Of a DNA stretch of 64,000 bases, positions 18,018-27,196 are shown one piece after another. The DNA lies in NCBI GenBank assembly GCA_945864225.1, contig CAMBAL010000004.1, positions 1-64,000 on the forward strand, in the 5' to 3' direction. Each line of letters opens with the position of its first letter. Position 1 is the stretch's first letter. This DNA is from an uncultured Blautia sp. (lineage in GTDB: Bacteria; Bacillota; Clostridia; Lachnospirales; Lachnospiraceae). Under the pieces are notes generated by a model. It had not been told where the DNA came from. It did not search any database and was given only the letters and a program-made list of their open reading frames with translations. Both the position numbers and the translations under genes were made by a program.

Positions 18018-18692
18018 TCAGATATCTGTCAGCTCAGAAACGACTCTGGCAAGAAGTGTTCTTGGGAGAACGACTTTTTTGCCGGTCTTTTCGGCAAACA
18101 TTTCTTTCATTTTCTGTGTGTATCCGATGCAGTCCAGTACGATCAGATCAGCATCCATATGTTTCACTTCTTCGGCAGCCTGTTCCAGTGCATCCCATTC
18201 ACCATAAGGAGATGCGGCAATGGCTTTGACTTCTTTGACATAATTGCGCCATTTGTTTTCGCACTGCTCTGTCTGGAGAGGAGAAGGAGTCATACAGATG
18301 ATGCTGGATTTTTTTGTCATCAGCGGAACAAGGCGGTTGAGGAGTTCACAGGGATAGATCATAGGAATCTTTTTTGTAGAAAGCGTTTCCGGAAAACTTC
18401 CTGTGCAGAACATCATGATGAGGCTGCAGCCTTCCTCCTCCATTTTGTTGATGGCATCCTGGAGACGGGGGAGAATATAGCGCTCCGCGAATGTAACGGA
18501 GCTTCCGTCCTGAAGGCGGGAAACCAGCACATAATCGTCCTTGCCGGGGGCAAATTCAGCAATTTCTTCTCTGGTGAGTCCGTCAAGACCGCCGGCCTGT
18601 ATCAGCTCCAGTGAATCATCAAAAATACGAAGAATATCAGCGGTGACATCCACTCTCGGAGCCTGTCCGATGGTGATTGCTCCAATTTTCAT
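18018..18692 (-). CDS. AroM family protein
   Basis: Matches the AroM family: IGAITIGQAPRVDVTADI at the N-terminus, the MMFCTGSFP motif, and VLDCIGYT near the C-terminus. The fold is racemase-like (Asp/Glu racemase superfamily), with Cys in both halves (FCTG and DCIGY), so an isomerase or lyase role is possible; no activity is established for the family. Despite the name there is no shikimate gene nearby. The ATG follows AAGGAGGTG. It is co-directional with DUF1177 and the aminopeptidase. Confidence 0.85.
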   Translation of the reverse strand: MKIGAITIGQAPRVDVTADILRIFDDSLELIQAGGLDGLTREEIAEFAPGKDDYVLVSRLQDGSSVTFAERYILPRLQDAINKMEEEGCSLIMMFCTGSFPETLSTKKIPMIYPCELLNRLVPLMTKKSSIICMTPSPLQTEQCENKWRNYVKEVKAIAASPYGEWDALEQAAEEVKHMDADLIVLDCIGYTQKMKEMFAEKTGKKVVLPRTLLARVVSELTDI

Positions 18693-18704
18693 AAGAACAC
18701 CTCC

Positions 18705-19643
18705 TTATTCCTGTCCAAGGGTCTGCAGATGGTTCATGCTTCCGTACAGTTTCTGAATTCTTGCGTATTCTGCTTCGTCATAGAAACTGCACTGCTTTCT
18801 TCCGAATGCTTTTGCAACTTCCAGCATGAAGCGTGCGGCTTCTTCTACATCTGCAGCGTGAGTAGCGCCGGTAGCACATCCGGGAACCATGGTTTCTGCT
18901 GTAATTGCAACACCGACTACAGGAGCGTTGGTTGCTGTACATGGCTGAAGAATGCTGTTCAGATGGTGAACGTCATTTCCGTAAGGAGTGATATCCTGTG
19001 TAGCAAGCGGGAAAACATACGGAAGTCTTCCGGTGGTGATCTGCATCAGATCCAGAAGGTCTTCAGAGGTTCTCAGGATATATCCTTCTTTTACGGTCGG
19101 AGAGATAGCAAAGCCTCTGGTGTTAATGACACGGTTTCCTTTGGTGGTGTCAACAGAGAGAATGGCATCCAGTTCAGGAGAAACTTCTTCTTTGTTTACC
19201 TGGGACATTTCTACCGGGGAACCCATGAACGGAACCGGGTCATGCGGAGCTGTAGGAGCATCCGGGCAGATGTGAGTGGAAATAAAGACATCTCCGTCCA
19301 GAATGTCGCCTTTGTTCTGCATATCCAGAAGCTTGGCAGCAAGTGCTACTGCACAGAGAGCTCCGTCGCCGTCGGATACAAAACCGATTCTTTCCGGACG
19401 TGCACCGATGCCGCCGAGACGGCCGAGGAGACCGATTGTAGGAGCGTCGCCGCCGTTCATTTTGCCGTTTTTGCCCGGGATACGGACTTTGAGCATGTCG
19501 GTGCTTCCTTTCGGTCCTACCAGTTCATAAACTTCAATGTTGGCGTCCGGTTTGATGCCAAGCAGGTATTCTTTGACTTTCTCTCCTGTTACATAAGTAT
19601 CATCGAGTACGTCGTAAGCTTCGATAATCTGTTTCATTAACAT
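18705..19643 (-). CDS. DUF1177 family protein, 312 aa
   Basis: Recognised by overall sequence style of DUF1177: an N-terminal IIEAYDVLDDTYVTGE segment, then ELVGPKGSTDMLKVRIPG, STHICPDAPTAPHDPVPFMG, and GCATGATHAADVEEAARF. Conserved His and Asp residues (HICPD, PHDP) hint at a metal enzyme, which is inference. No signal peptide. The start follows AGGAGGATTTACCACC. Co-occurrence with AroM and an OPT transporter suggests a shared pathway. Confidence 0.8.
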   Translation of the reverse strand: MLMKQIIEAYDVLDDTYVTGEKVKEYLLGIKPDANIEVYELVGPKGSTDMLKVRIPGKNGKMNGGDAPTIGLLGRLGGIGARPERIGFVSDGDGALCAVALAAKLLDMQNKGDILDGDVFISTHICPDAPTAPHDPVPFMGSPVEMSQVNKEEVSPELDAILSVDTTKGNRVINTRGFAISPTVKEGYILRTSEDLLDLMQITTGRLPYVFPLATQDITPYGNDVHHLNSILQPCTATNAPVVGVAITAETMVPGCATGATHAADVEEAARFMLEVAKAFGRKQCSFYDEAEYARIQKLYGSMNHLQTLGQE

Positions 19644-19699
19644 GGTGGTAAATCCTCCTGAGATGATATTTTATGGTTGATTTTTATAACTGATTTTTA

Positions 19700-19823
19700 T
19701 AATGTGATGTTTTTGGTCTGATAATCTTGTATGTCCGATATTTTTGTATGTCGGATATTTTGTATCCCGGATACTTTTTATTTGATATTTTGTATTCCGA
19801 ATATTTTTGAGTATCAGATATCT
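19700..19823 (-). repeat. Degenerate tandem repeats directly after the DUF917 stop codon
   Basis: Read on the minus strand, the spacer between the DUF917 stop and the DUF1177 ribosome site contains four or five imperfect units built on ATACAAAATATC with CGGA or CGGG cores (for example CGGAATACAAAATATC and CGGGATACAAAATATC). The array starts at the stop codon. No coding potential was seen. Confidence 0.6.
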
Positions 19824-20906
19824 TTATTTATCCAGATAGGAGATAATATCTTTTTTAATAACATCTTCTGTGGCTTTGAGAAGTTCCGGCGCATACATGG
19901 TCGGGGAAAGTTTCAGATTTTTCTTATCTGCGGCTATGACGTACACGTCCAGCCCTTCTTCCATCATGGCAGTTGTCACAGGTTCTCCTGTTCTGGCATT
20001 GATGGTCATGATCAGATCCGGGAAAGTAGCCAGACGTTCGCCGTCTTTTTCGGCAGTGGCATATTCATTCCAGAAAGTTAATTCACAGCCGTCTACAGTT
20101 GCATAGCCTACATCAAATCCGCCAGTGGTTTCAATGGAAAAGTCTTTGACGGTTCCTTTTGCAAGAACACGCCCGCCAAGAAACGCACACAGTTCTTTGA
20201 CAGCTTCGTCTACAGATGTCTCCAGACCTTTCAGGAATGCTTTTCCTGTCTCAATGGCAAAGCTGACACCGCCGAGTGCACAGTTTTCTTTGGCATAGGA
20301 TACGGTGACCGGGTTTCTCGCTACTGCGACAAGACCGCCGGCTTCGATAGAAGCAAGTCGCACCATTTTTGAGGTGTGCTCAATGCTGCCTTCGAAGAAG
20401 CACTCGACATGATTTCCGGTGTCCGGATTTCCGCCTACACATGCCTGAACCGTGGTATAATCTTTGATTTTATGGAGATTCATGCTTCCCATGACTCCGG
20501 TGGGATGTGCACGGCCGTTGCATGGAGCGTCTACAACAGGAAGACCGAGGATCGCAGCCTGCAGCCATCCGTTTACAGTTGCTTCACCGCCCTGTTCATT
20601 GGTAATGATTCCGCCAATATGGAAATCACAGTTTTTCTGGAGAATTTCTACAGTTTTGGCAATATCTCTGGGTGTCATAAACTGGTTTTCCGCATTTGGA
20701 GCGCCTACCAGAGAGGCTGTCAGCAGTGTATCGCTGTCATCCAGGTCGTCTGCGGAAATCAGGCGCAGATCCGTGTATTCAACTGCGATTTCTGCGTATT
20801 TTCTTCCTTTTTTGGGATCACCGCCGCCGCCTCCTCCAAGGATGGTACCTCCGGCAAGTGCGGCATCCAGAATCTCTTTTGTAAGACGGATTCCTTTGTT
20901 TTTCAT
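19824..20906 (-). CDS. DUF917 family protein (island copy), 360 aa
   Basis: DUF917 proteins pair with hydantoinase/oxoprolinase-type enzymes. The glycine-rich GGTILGGGGGGDPKKG near the N-terminus is diagnostic, followed by SLVGAPNAENQF, GGIITNEQGG and a C-terminal ARTGEPVTTAMMEEGLDVYVIAA. It is paralogous to the copy at 56819, with the same motif order but low overall identity. Here no HyuA gene is adjacent; its neighbours are an OPT transporter and DUF1177. Confidence 0.88.
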   Translation of the reverse strand: MKNKGIRLTKEILDAALAGGTILGGGGGGDPKKGRKYAEIAVEYTDLRLISADDLDDSDTLLTASLVGAPNAENQFMTPRDIAKTVEILQKNCDFHIGGIITNEQGGEATVNGWLQAAILGLPVVDAPCNGRAHPTGVMGSMNLHKIKDYTTVQACVGGNPDTGNHVECFFEGSIEHTSKMVRLASIEAGGLVAVARNPVTVSYAKENCALGGVSFAIETGKAFLKGLETSVDEAVKELCAFLGGRVLAKGTVKDFSIETTGGFDVGYATVDGCELTFWNEYATAEKDGERLATFPDLIMTINARTGEPVTTAMMEEGLDVYVIAADKKNLKLSPTMYAPELLKATEDVIKKDIISYLDK

Positions 20907-20947
20907 GGTTTCTTACCCTCTTTCCTGATTATTGGGAATTATATAAC

Positions 20948-20993
20948 AACAGGATTCCGGGGAGAACAGTTCTTTTTCTCCGGGTATCCTGTA
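20948..20993 (-). terminator. Hairpin between the OPT and DUF917 genes (distal)
   Basis: ACAGGAT pairs with ATCCTGT and the inner CGGGGAGA with TCTCCGG. On the minus strand it is followed by TGTTGTTATAT, a weak T-rich tail. It may end or attenuate the OPT transcript. Confidence 0.5.
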
Positions 20994-21014
20994 ATTTGTT
21001 CATAGTTTTTAACA

Positions 21015-21059
21015 GCAGCCATGAGCCGGAATGCAGATGCATACACGACTCATGGCTGC
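21015..21059. terminator. Strong hairpin downstream of the OPT gene
   Basis: GCAGCCATGAG pairs perfectly with CTCATGGCTGC. The T-run (ATTTTTT) lies on the plus-strand side, while both flanking genes are minus-strand, so it may act as a minus-strand 3' stabiliser or block antisense transcription rather than as a simple terminator. Confidence 0.5.
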
Positions 21060-21132
21060 CGGATTTTTTATGTCGCAGGAAAGTGCTTTGCATTTTTCTG
21101 CAATATAAAAAATATGAAGTTGAATGGTTACG

Positions 21133-22815
21133 TTATTCTTTCTTACCCAAAGCCAGCGTAGCCGTGAAGAAGCTGTAAAGAGCTGCTCCTGCAAGGGAAC
21201 CTGCACCAAGGATATTGAGTGTGTGTTCGTTTTCTTTGTTGCGTCTTACAAGGACGAAACGGATAAGAAGAGCGATCAGGATGGTGAGACCGTTGATGGT
21301 GGAGCCAACCAGTAAGCCTGTTGCAAAAAGAATACCAACCTGTCTGGAACCGCCGAGGAGCTGAATGATGGCACCCGGAATTGCCCAGATGATCAGCCAT
21401 TTGGCAACGTCTCCGCCTGCACCTGCTTCGATGGTTGCTGCGAAAGTAGCGTCAACCGGTGCGAAGAGTCCCTGGCTGAAGTATTTATTTGCCATGATTG
21501 CTACAAGGATGAATGCTACGGCAAAGCCGATAAGTTCGGAGTAATACTGCTGTTTTCTTCCTTCTTTTTCAAGTTCCGGATCAGCACCGTTTCCACGAAG
21601 GATATAACCACATTTCAGGTCGTAAGCCATATCGGAGAATGCAGGACCGGTCGCAGATGTAAATGCTACAAGAATACCGAGAGGCATAGCCGGGAAGCCG
21701 ATCAGCATACCGACGATCAGGAAAATCAGAGAGGTTGCAAATCCCGGGAACCATCCGGAATACATAGCGGAAATACCAACGATCAGTTCGGATGCGATTG
21801 CAGCGAAAGCAGCAAATATGATCCAGATAATCAGCTGGATGATGCCCATGTCAGACCAGATACCGGTGATGACTGCGAGAAGGATAGCAACAACCAGATA
21901 TGCAACGTATCCGCCGCCAAGAGCTTTTTTCATATTAGCCATGCTGGAGGTGAAATGATCTGCTGCACTGTCTGAGCTGTCGCTCTTTTTGAACAGCATA
22001 CGTGCACACTGGATCAGGGAAACAAGACCTGCGCCGATCATGATGCCGTGAGGCATGTATTTGAACATGGTCTGAGACATCAGGTCTGCACCTTCTCCGA
22101 AGATATTGGTAATGATCGGGAAGCTGGTATTGAAGATGTTGATAATAAAACCGTTGGTTTTGATGACGCCGATCACGATACTGCCGACACCAAGTGCTGC
22201 CATGGCTGCGAAATCACCGAACCATGATACACCGAGAAGGTCAGTCGGGATACCGATCATTTTACCGCCGACACCGATTGCCATACCTACTAACAGGAGT
22301 ACTGCTTTTTTACCTTTTTCCACAACTGCGAGAATAGACTGTGCAGATGCGACCCCCGGAGGCCATGCGCCTTCTGCAGGAAACATTTCGGAATCGAAAG
22401 TTTTGTACAGAATGGTTGCGTCAATCACAGTTGCAAGGAATGCACCGATCAGCATCGGGAACATAAGCTCTGTTCTGCCCATGATTACAGGGATACCGAT
22501 TGGAAGCAGCAGACAGTTTGCAGCGGAAAAGGTTGCGCCAGAAATGGATGTCTGAATCAGGTTCTGGCAGTGAACGCTCTGATATTTTTTCAGTATTGTA
22601 ATGGGAATACGTGAAATAATAATTGCAAACAGAGCACCTACGATGGATGTGTTCGGGGTTACACCGGTACGCACGATCAATTCCAGACCGATGATAGCAC
22701 CCAGTACGCTCATCACGATATTCAGAATCAGAATATGCGGAGCATACGCTTTTGGATGCTCAGAAGCTTTGATGTTCATCTGAGCGTAATCCTGGTTTGT
22801 GTTTTTGATAGACAT
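21133..22815 (-). CDS. OPT/YSL family transporter, 560 aa
   Basis: Integral membrane importer of oligopeptides or related amino-acid derivatives. About 14 hydrophobic segments cover the protein. Family landmarks include the NILIQTSISGATFSAAN-type segment, FPAEGAWPPGVASAQSI, and GRTELMFPMLIGAF. The ATG follows GGAGGAGATAAA. It precedes DUF917, DUF1177, AroM, M29-like, racemase and nitroreductase genes, so its substrate is probably what they degrade. Short peptides, D-amino-acid peptides or metal-bound conjugates are all possible. Confidence 0.88.
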   Translation of the reverse strand: MSIKNTNQDYAQMNIKASEHPKAYAPHILILNIVMSVLGAIIGLELIVRTGVTPNTSIVGALFAIIISRIPITILKKYQSVHCQNLIQTSISGATFSAANCLLLPIGIPVIMGRTELMFPMLIGAFLATVIDATILYKTFDSEMFPAEGAWPPGVASAQSILAVVEKGKKAVLLLVGMAIGVGGKMIGIPTDLLGVSWFGDFAAMAALGVGSIVIGVIKTNGFIINIFNTSFPIITNIFGEGADLMSQTMFKYMPHGIMIGAGLVSLIQCARMLFKKSDSSDSAADHFTSSMANMKKALGGGYVAYLVVAILLAVITGIWSDMGIIQLIIWIIFAAFAAIASELIVGISAMYSGWFPGFATSLIFLIVGMLIGFPAMPLGILVAFTSATGPAFSDMAYDLKCGYILRGNGADPELEKEGRKQQYYSELIGFAVAFILVAIMANKYFSQGLFAPVDATFAATIEAGAGGDVAKWLIIWAIPGAIIQLLGGSRQVGILFATGLLVGSTINGLTILIALLIRFVLVRRNKENEHTLNILGAGSLAGAALYSFFTATLALGKKE

Positions 22816-23140
22816 TTTATCTCCTCCGTCTTTGAAACTCGCGTGATCATAACCGGATAATCAGGAAAAAACAGCCATCCGGTCAGGATGAATGGTTGTG
22901 AAAAAATTATCCAGGTTATAAAAAAAGCCGATGCAGATAATGCCCACATCGGCTTCACACGTTGTAATTACAATATACCACTTTAATATGCTGAAGTCAT
23001 CGTTTCCAAAGCCACTGTTTTTGGAAAGACATTGTGCATGATGCACAGTTGAAAAGCAGAAGCTATATTTAAGTAGATGACAGTAGATATGTTTCTGATT
23101 GAATAGCTGCAGTTGCTGAAGGTAAGGTGAACGGTTGTTG
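22816..23140 (-). promoter_or_regulatory. Leader/spacer between pucR and the OPT gene with several inverted repeats
   Basis: This 325-base gap has no gene. It holds TGTGCATGATGCACA (23033-23047), a perfect palindrome, and TTTCCAAA...TTTGGAAA (about 23003-23027), both plausible operators for the OPT unit. Nearer the OPT start lies a hairpin with a minus-strand T-run, listed separately. A clear promoter was not identified. Confidence 0.5.
22919..22955 (-). terminator. Rho-independent terminator or attenuator upstream of the OPT gene
   Basis: AAGCCGATG pairs with CATCGGCTT and is followed on the minus strand by a run of six T. It lies 185 bases past the pucR stop and 104 bases before the OPT start, so it could end pucR or act as an attenuator in the OPT leader. 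Confidence 0.65.
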
Positions 23141-24352
23141 TCATTGAATATAGGGACGAACGCTGCAGGCGAAATCAAGCTGTGTGAACTGTTCCGGATC
23201 GTCCAGACTGATGTGCAGAATCTCCTCGATTTTGTCCAGCCGGTGAGCCATGGTATTCCGGTGCAGGAAGAGAGCTTCTGCAGCAAGTTTCCGGGAACCT
23301 TTTTTCTGAATGAGTGTTTCCAGAGTTTCCAGAAGGTGGCTGTCATGCGTGCGGTCATACTGTTCCAGAGGCCCAAGCTTTTTCTGGATGAAATTCCGGG
23401 ATTCCTCCTGACCGGCAAGGTGCAGGAGAATCAGGTCAAACTGGAGATCCTGCAGGAAACAGACATTCCATCTGGCTTTTTTGATCTGGCGGATCAGCAG
23501 ACATTCTTTGAGCCTGTTGTAGGTTTCTGCAAGATCCAGATAGTCTTTGAGATGGTCACTGATAATGGCAAAGGTCTGACAGCTGTGAATTTCCTGCGTT
23601 TTTTCCACAAGTTCCGCTGCAGCTTTTTCAAGAATCTGTTCCGGGGTATCTGCAGGAAGGATGCAGATACAGGAATCTTTTCTGCAGATGGAAACACCAT
23701 GGATATGATGCTTTGCAAAAATACGGCTGGCAGCCTGATTTTGCCTGCGGCTGTCCATTTCCAGAAGTACGGAAGGCTTTTCTTTATTCAGATGGATAAG
23801 AATCAGTCTGGTGGGGGCAGCAGGCCATTGCAGGGAGGATGTGCGGTATTCGGCTTCCTCCTCCTGGGTGAGTTTTCCGGTAAGCAGATCTGTAAAAAGC
23901 TTTTCATCCAGTTCGCTTTTGTTGTGTCGGGTCATCTGATAGCGGGTATCTATCTGCATGTGGTTTTTGGCCTCTACGATAGCGACCATGATCGGGAATA
24001 CGATTTCAATAAAACCTGTGTTATTATTCAGAAGAAACAGGGGGAAATTCAGTTTGTCTGCCAGTTCCAGTGCTTCTTTTGGAAAATCGTCAAAAAATCT
24101 GGTTTTGATAGCGAGAGCGGATGCATTTGCTTCATCCAGAGTACGGATCAGATTCAGAAGCGCTTCTTTGTCATTGCGTATGGCGTAGCCGGTGGTGATG
24201 AGAAGGAGATGTTTTCGCACCCACTGTTTGACATCCGGCTGCTCCATCATGTCATAGGTGTCGACAATACGCTCCACACCGCCTTTTCCGGCAACAAGAG
24301 ACGCACATCCGTTGCTCCATATTTTTTCGATATCTTTTACGCGCAGTGTCAT
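23141..24352 (-). CDS. PucR-family transcriptional regulator (island)
   Basis: N-terminal PucR/PurC-like sensor domain (about residues 1-130), middle GGDEF-like degenerate region, and a C-terminal helix-turn-helix of the HTH_30 type (LETLIQKKGSRKLAAEALFL, then HRNTMAHRLDKIEEILHI). PucR proteins usually activate neighbouring purine or amino-compound catabolic genes in response to their substrate. It lies 21 bases after the AEC transporter gene. Candidate target sites are the palindromes at 23033 and 25414. Confidence 0.88.
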   Translation of the reverse strand: MTLRVKDIEKIWSNGCASLVAGKGGVERIVDTYDMMEQPDVKQWVRKHLLLITTGYAIRNDKEALLNLIRTLDEANASALAIKTRFFDDFPKEALELADKLNFPLFLLNNNTGFIEIVFPIMVAIVEAKNHMQIDTRYQMTRHNKSELDEKLFTDLLTGKLTQEEEAEYRTSSLQWPAAPTRLILIHLNKEKPSVLLEMDSRRQNQAASRIFAKHHIHGVSICRKDSCICILPADTPEQILEKAAAELVEKTQEIHSCQTFAIISDHLKDYLDLAETYNRLKECLLIRQIKKARWNVCFLQDLQFDLILLHLAGQEESRNFIQKKLGPLEQYDRTHDSHLLETLETLIQKKGSRKLAAEALFLHRNTMAHRLDKIEEILHISLDDPEQFTQLDFACSVRPYIQ

Positions 24353-24373
24353 TTGAAGGCCTCCTTTGTGGCA

Positions 24374-25306
24374 TCATAAAGATACAAGTAAAAATAAAAC
24401 CGGGATGATCACAATGCACAGAAGTGTTGTTGCAACCACGGCTGCAGATGCATATTCTTCATCCAGATGATATTGTCCGGCAATCATGCTGGAGGTGGTC
24501 ATGGATGGTGCGGCACTGATCAGCATCAGGATCAGGCTTTCTGTCTGCGTCAGGAAAAGGTGGGAAACTGCATACACACCCAGTGGAATGAGAAACAGTT
24601 TCGTTGCAGCCAGAAGAAGGATGGACTTGTATTTCAGCAGATTTCGCGGGTTCATGAAAGCAAGGCTGCAGCCCAGATAGATCAGTCCCCAGCTGGAACT
24701 GGTGGCTCCGACGGAATCAATAATATCCATGACAGGGGCTGGTACGGTGATGTGCAAACTGGTCAGACACAGTGCCAGAATCACGGATATAAATATGGGA
24801 TTCAGGAGGATTTTTTTTACAGGGTTTTCCTTTTGGGCAATTCCGTTTGTGAAAAGAGCAAAGCCGACTGTCCATACAAAGGTAGTGTCCATAACAGTAC
24901 AGATGGGGATATAAAGGCTTCCGCCTTCCTCGGCAAACAGAGCCATAATCAGAGGGATGACAAGAAAGCCGAAGTTTCCGCCTACAGAACAGCCCCGGTA
25001 AACATTGGCTGTGGTTCCTTTCAGTCGGCAGACTTTGCTTCCGAGAATGCCTGCTCCCGCCATCACAAGATACATGACAGCCTGTGTGCCGGCTATGCGT
25101 CCGTATTGGACAAGTGTCCGGAAGGTGGTCTGATTGCTGTAAATCAGTGATATGGTAAGGGCCGGCAGTACAAAGCGGATTAGAAATCCGGAGATTGATG
25201 GCATGGCTTCTTTTTTGATGACTTTTGTTTTGACTGCTGTGAAACCAATGAGAACCAGCAGGAGAAATCCCGCCATTTTGGGCAGGATGGCCATAAAGTA
25301 ATTCAT
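24374..25306 (-). CDS. AEC family transporter (auxin efflux carrier fold)
   Basis: About ten hydrophobic helices, beginning FMAILPKMAGFLLLVLIGF, with the family's central break and the C-terminal SAAPSMTTSSMIAGQY segment. Members export or exchange organic acids such as malate or amino-acid derivatives. The ATG at 25306 follows AAAGGAAAAAGAA; a TTG 24 bases upstream lacks a ribosome site. First gene of the island, co-transcribed with pucR. Confidence 0.85.
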   Translation of the reverse strand: MNYFMAILPKMAGFLLLVLIGFTAVKTKVIKKEAMPSISGFLIRFVLPALTISLIYSNQTTFRTLVQYGRIAGTQAVMYLVMAGAGILGSKVCRLKGTTANVYRGCSVGGNFGFLVIPLIMALFAEEGGSLYIPICTVMDTTFVWTVGFALFTNGIAQKENPVKKILLNPIFISVILALCLTSLHITVPAPVMDIIDSVGATSSSWGLIYLGCSLAFMNPRNLLKYKSILLLAATKLFLIPLGVYAVSHLFLTQTESLILMLISAAPSMTTSSMIAGQYHLDEEYASAAVVATTLLCIVIIPVLFLLVSL

Positions 25307-25384
25307 TTCTTTTTCCTTTCGTGAAAACAATTTGATCTGCTGTCATGATGATACCTTCATGGCTGGTGATCTTTAATTGGATTT

Positions 25385-25412
25385 ATTATAGCAGAAGAAT
25401 AGAAAGATACAA
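25385..25412 (-). promoter_or_regulatory. Promoter of the AEC-pucR unit
   Basis: On the minus strand TTGTAT (25407-25412) and TATAAT (25385-25390) are 16 bases apart, about 80 bases before the AEC start. The palindrome at 25414-25466 abuts the -35 box. Confidence 0.6.
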
Positions 25413-25413
25413 G

Positions 25414-25466
25414 GGTCAAAAGGTCATGTTTTTTCATGCAAGCATGAAACACATGACCTTTTGACC
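25414..25466. promoter_or_regulatory. 53-bp palindrome abutting the AEC promoter
   Basis: GGTCAAAAGGTCATG is mirrored by CATGACCTTTTGACC (15 of 15 paired), and the loop itself contains TTTCATGC/GCATGAAA. No T-run follows, so a protein-binding site is more likely than a terminator. Placed directly upstream of the -35, it suits an activator such as the adjacent PucR. Confidence 0.65.
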
Positions 25467-25732
25467 TGTGTATCATCTCATAATTTTATACAGGAAATTT
25501 TGTAAAGGATATGTATTTCTTATGCCCTGTATGGTAAACTGAGAAATAGTTTATCTGGATGTTGTTGAGAATGGGATAAACAGTAATATTCGGGATGATT
25601 GTATGTAATTGAAGTAATATATGATAAGATTTCGGGAGCACAAAGTGCGGAGAAATCCGTGTATCGGAGGAATCAAAATACTTTTTGACCCCATCATTAT
25701 ATATATGAACAAAATACAAAGAGGAGAAACAG

Positions 25733-26370
25733 ATGAAAAATCCATGGGAAGAGATTTCATTAGATGATTATGAAAACCATATGAAGCTCGGTTCTGTCAT
25801 GCAGCTGCAGTCATTGAACAAAATGATGAAAGGACAGTTTGATGCATATCCGGTATCCAGTGTGATGATTTTGGAAATCGCAGGCGGAAATGGTCTGGAG
25901 CATGTACAAAAGGAGAAATTCGAGAAAGTATATGGTATTGATGTGAATGCTGCCTATCTGAGGGAGACGGTTTCCAGGTATCCGGAACTGAATGGGGTTC
26001 TGGAATGTCTGTGCAGGGATCTGACAGATGAGGAAGCTGAGCTGCCAGAGGCGGATATGATTATTGCGAACCTGTTGATCGAATATATAGGATATGAACG
26101 TTTCCGGAAAACAGTTCAGAAGGTAAATCCGGAATATGTTCCTGTATCATTCAGATCAATATGGAGAACCATTGGGTCTCTGATTCCCCATATCTGCATG
26201 TGTTTGACGGATTGGAACAGGTACATCATTTAATGGAAGAAGCAGCATTGAATAAGGCAATGGCTGAAATTCATTACCATGCCATCCGGTCTTTGGAATG
26301 TATGCTTCCCAATGGAAAAAAGCTGGTCCGGATTGATTTCAGAAAAGATGACGGGAAACAGAATCTCTGA
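25733..26370 (+). pseudogene. Class I SAM-dependent methyltransferase, frameshifted
   Basis: The first 136 codons read as a Rossmann methyltransferase (MILEIAGGNGLEHV as the SAM-binding motif, YGIDVNAAYL, then MIIANLLIEYIGYE). The reading then derails, and the expected continuation (SCIIQINMENHWVSDSPY, ending with MLPNGKKLVRIDF) resumes in the next frame. Inserting one T in the GTTCC run at 26139-26142 would restore a single gene of about 212 codons. Either the gene is broken or this is a sequencing error. Its 3' end overlaps the LacI remnant. Confidence 0.75.
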
Positions 26371-27170
26371 TGATCAGCTTGGTCCCTATGCGTATTTTCC
26401 GTGAACGTGTTTCTTCATTTATCGGATCCTGTCTGTTTGTCTGTTCCTGATTTTTGATCAGCCGGATCAGCTCTTCTACTGCTTCAAAGGCCAGAGAACG
26501 TTTGGAGACATTGATGGAAGTGAGAGGAGGGAACGTTTCTTCGCAGGTTGGTCTGTCGTTGAAGCCTATGACAGAGATGTCGTCCGGGACGCGGATCCCT
26601 TTTTCCTGAAATGCGCGAAGTGCACCCACAGCCATGGTATCATCATCACAGACAAAGGCATCAGGAAGTTCCTCCGGAGTATGGTTTTCCAGATATTGTC
26701 TGAGATACCGATAACTGTCTTCTTCCGTATAGTGTACGGTCAAAATATGTTCAGGCTGGAAGGCAAGGCCAAAATGAGTGAGGGCATTGACATATCCTTG
26801 ATGACGTTCTTTGAAACTGTTGATGCGGATCTGACTCTTGAGATAGCCGATGCGGGTATGACCCATTTGAATCAGATGTTCGATTGCCTGATAGGTTCCC
26901 ATCTGGTTGTTGATAGAAATGGTATTGCAGGGAAGGCGGGTCAGGTCATTATCCATAACAACAAGGGGAATGTGGAGGGAGAGAAATGCATCCATATCTT
27001 CATCCTGCATTTCTGTTCCAAAAATGACAGCTCCCTGGCAGTTCAGTGTATGGAGATGTTCAATCTGGGGTTCCATGGGTTTGCGTTTATCAATGGTACT
27101 CAGCAGAATATTATAGCCATAGCAGGAACAGATCCATGACAGAGATCCATACAGGTGAGGATATTGTAGC
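26339..27170 (-). pseudogene. LacI-family regulator lacking its DNA-binding domain
   Basis: The reading frame encodes a LacI/PurR-type periplasmic-binding-like effector domain: CYGYNILLSTIDK, GAVIFGTEM, HIPLVVMDND, QMGHTRIGYL, DAFVCDDDTMAVGAL, and GIRVPDDISVIGFNDRP. The helix-turn-helix and the first strand of the effector domain are missing. Homology begins only about 40 bases from the plus-strand GlnQ gene. Either a deletion joined these two genes or the domain is expressed alone, which is unlikely. Confidence 0.72.
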
Positions 27171-27196
27171 AGAACAGATATAAAGGAGCGATATAT

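Noticed and set aside
18018..18692. Shikimate-pathway role for AroM
   Set aside because: No aro genes nearby and the family has no demonstrated role in aromatic synthesis; context is peptide/amide catabolism.
18729..19640. Open plus-strand frame of about 300 codons opposite DUF1177
   Set aside because: It mirrors the codon structure of the DUF1177 gene, with Cys/Ser/Phe-rich text and no ribosome site.
21015..21059. Riboswitch in the DUF917 leader
   Set aside because: A simple perfect hairpin without a conserved aptamer-like core; better explained as a transcript-end structure.
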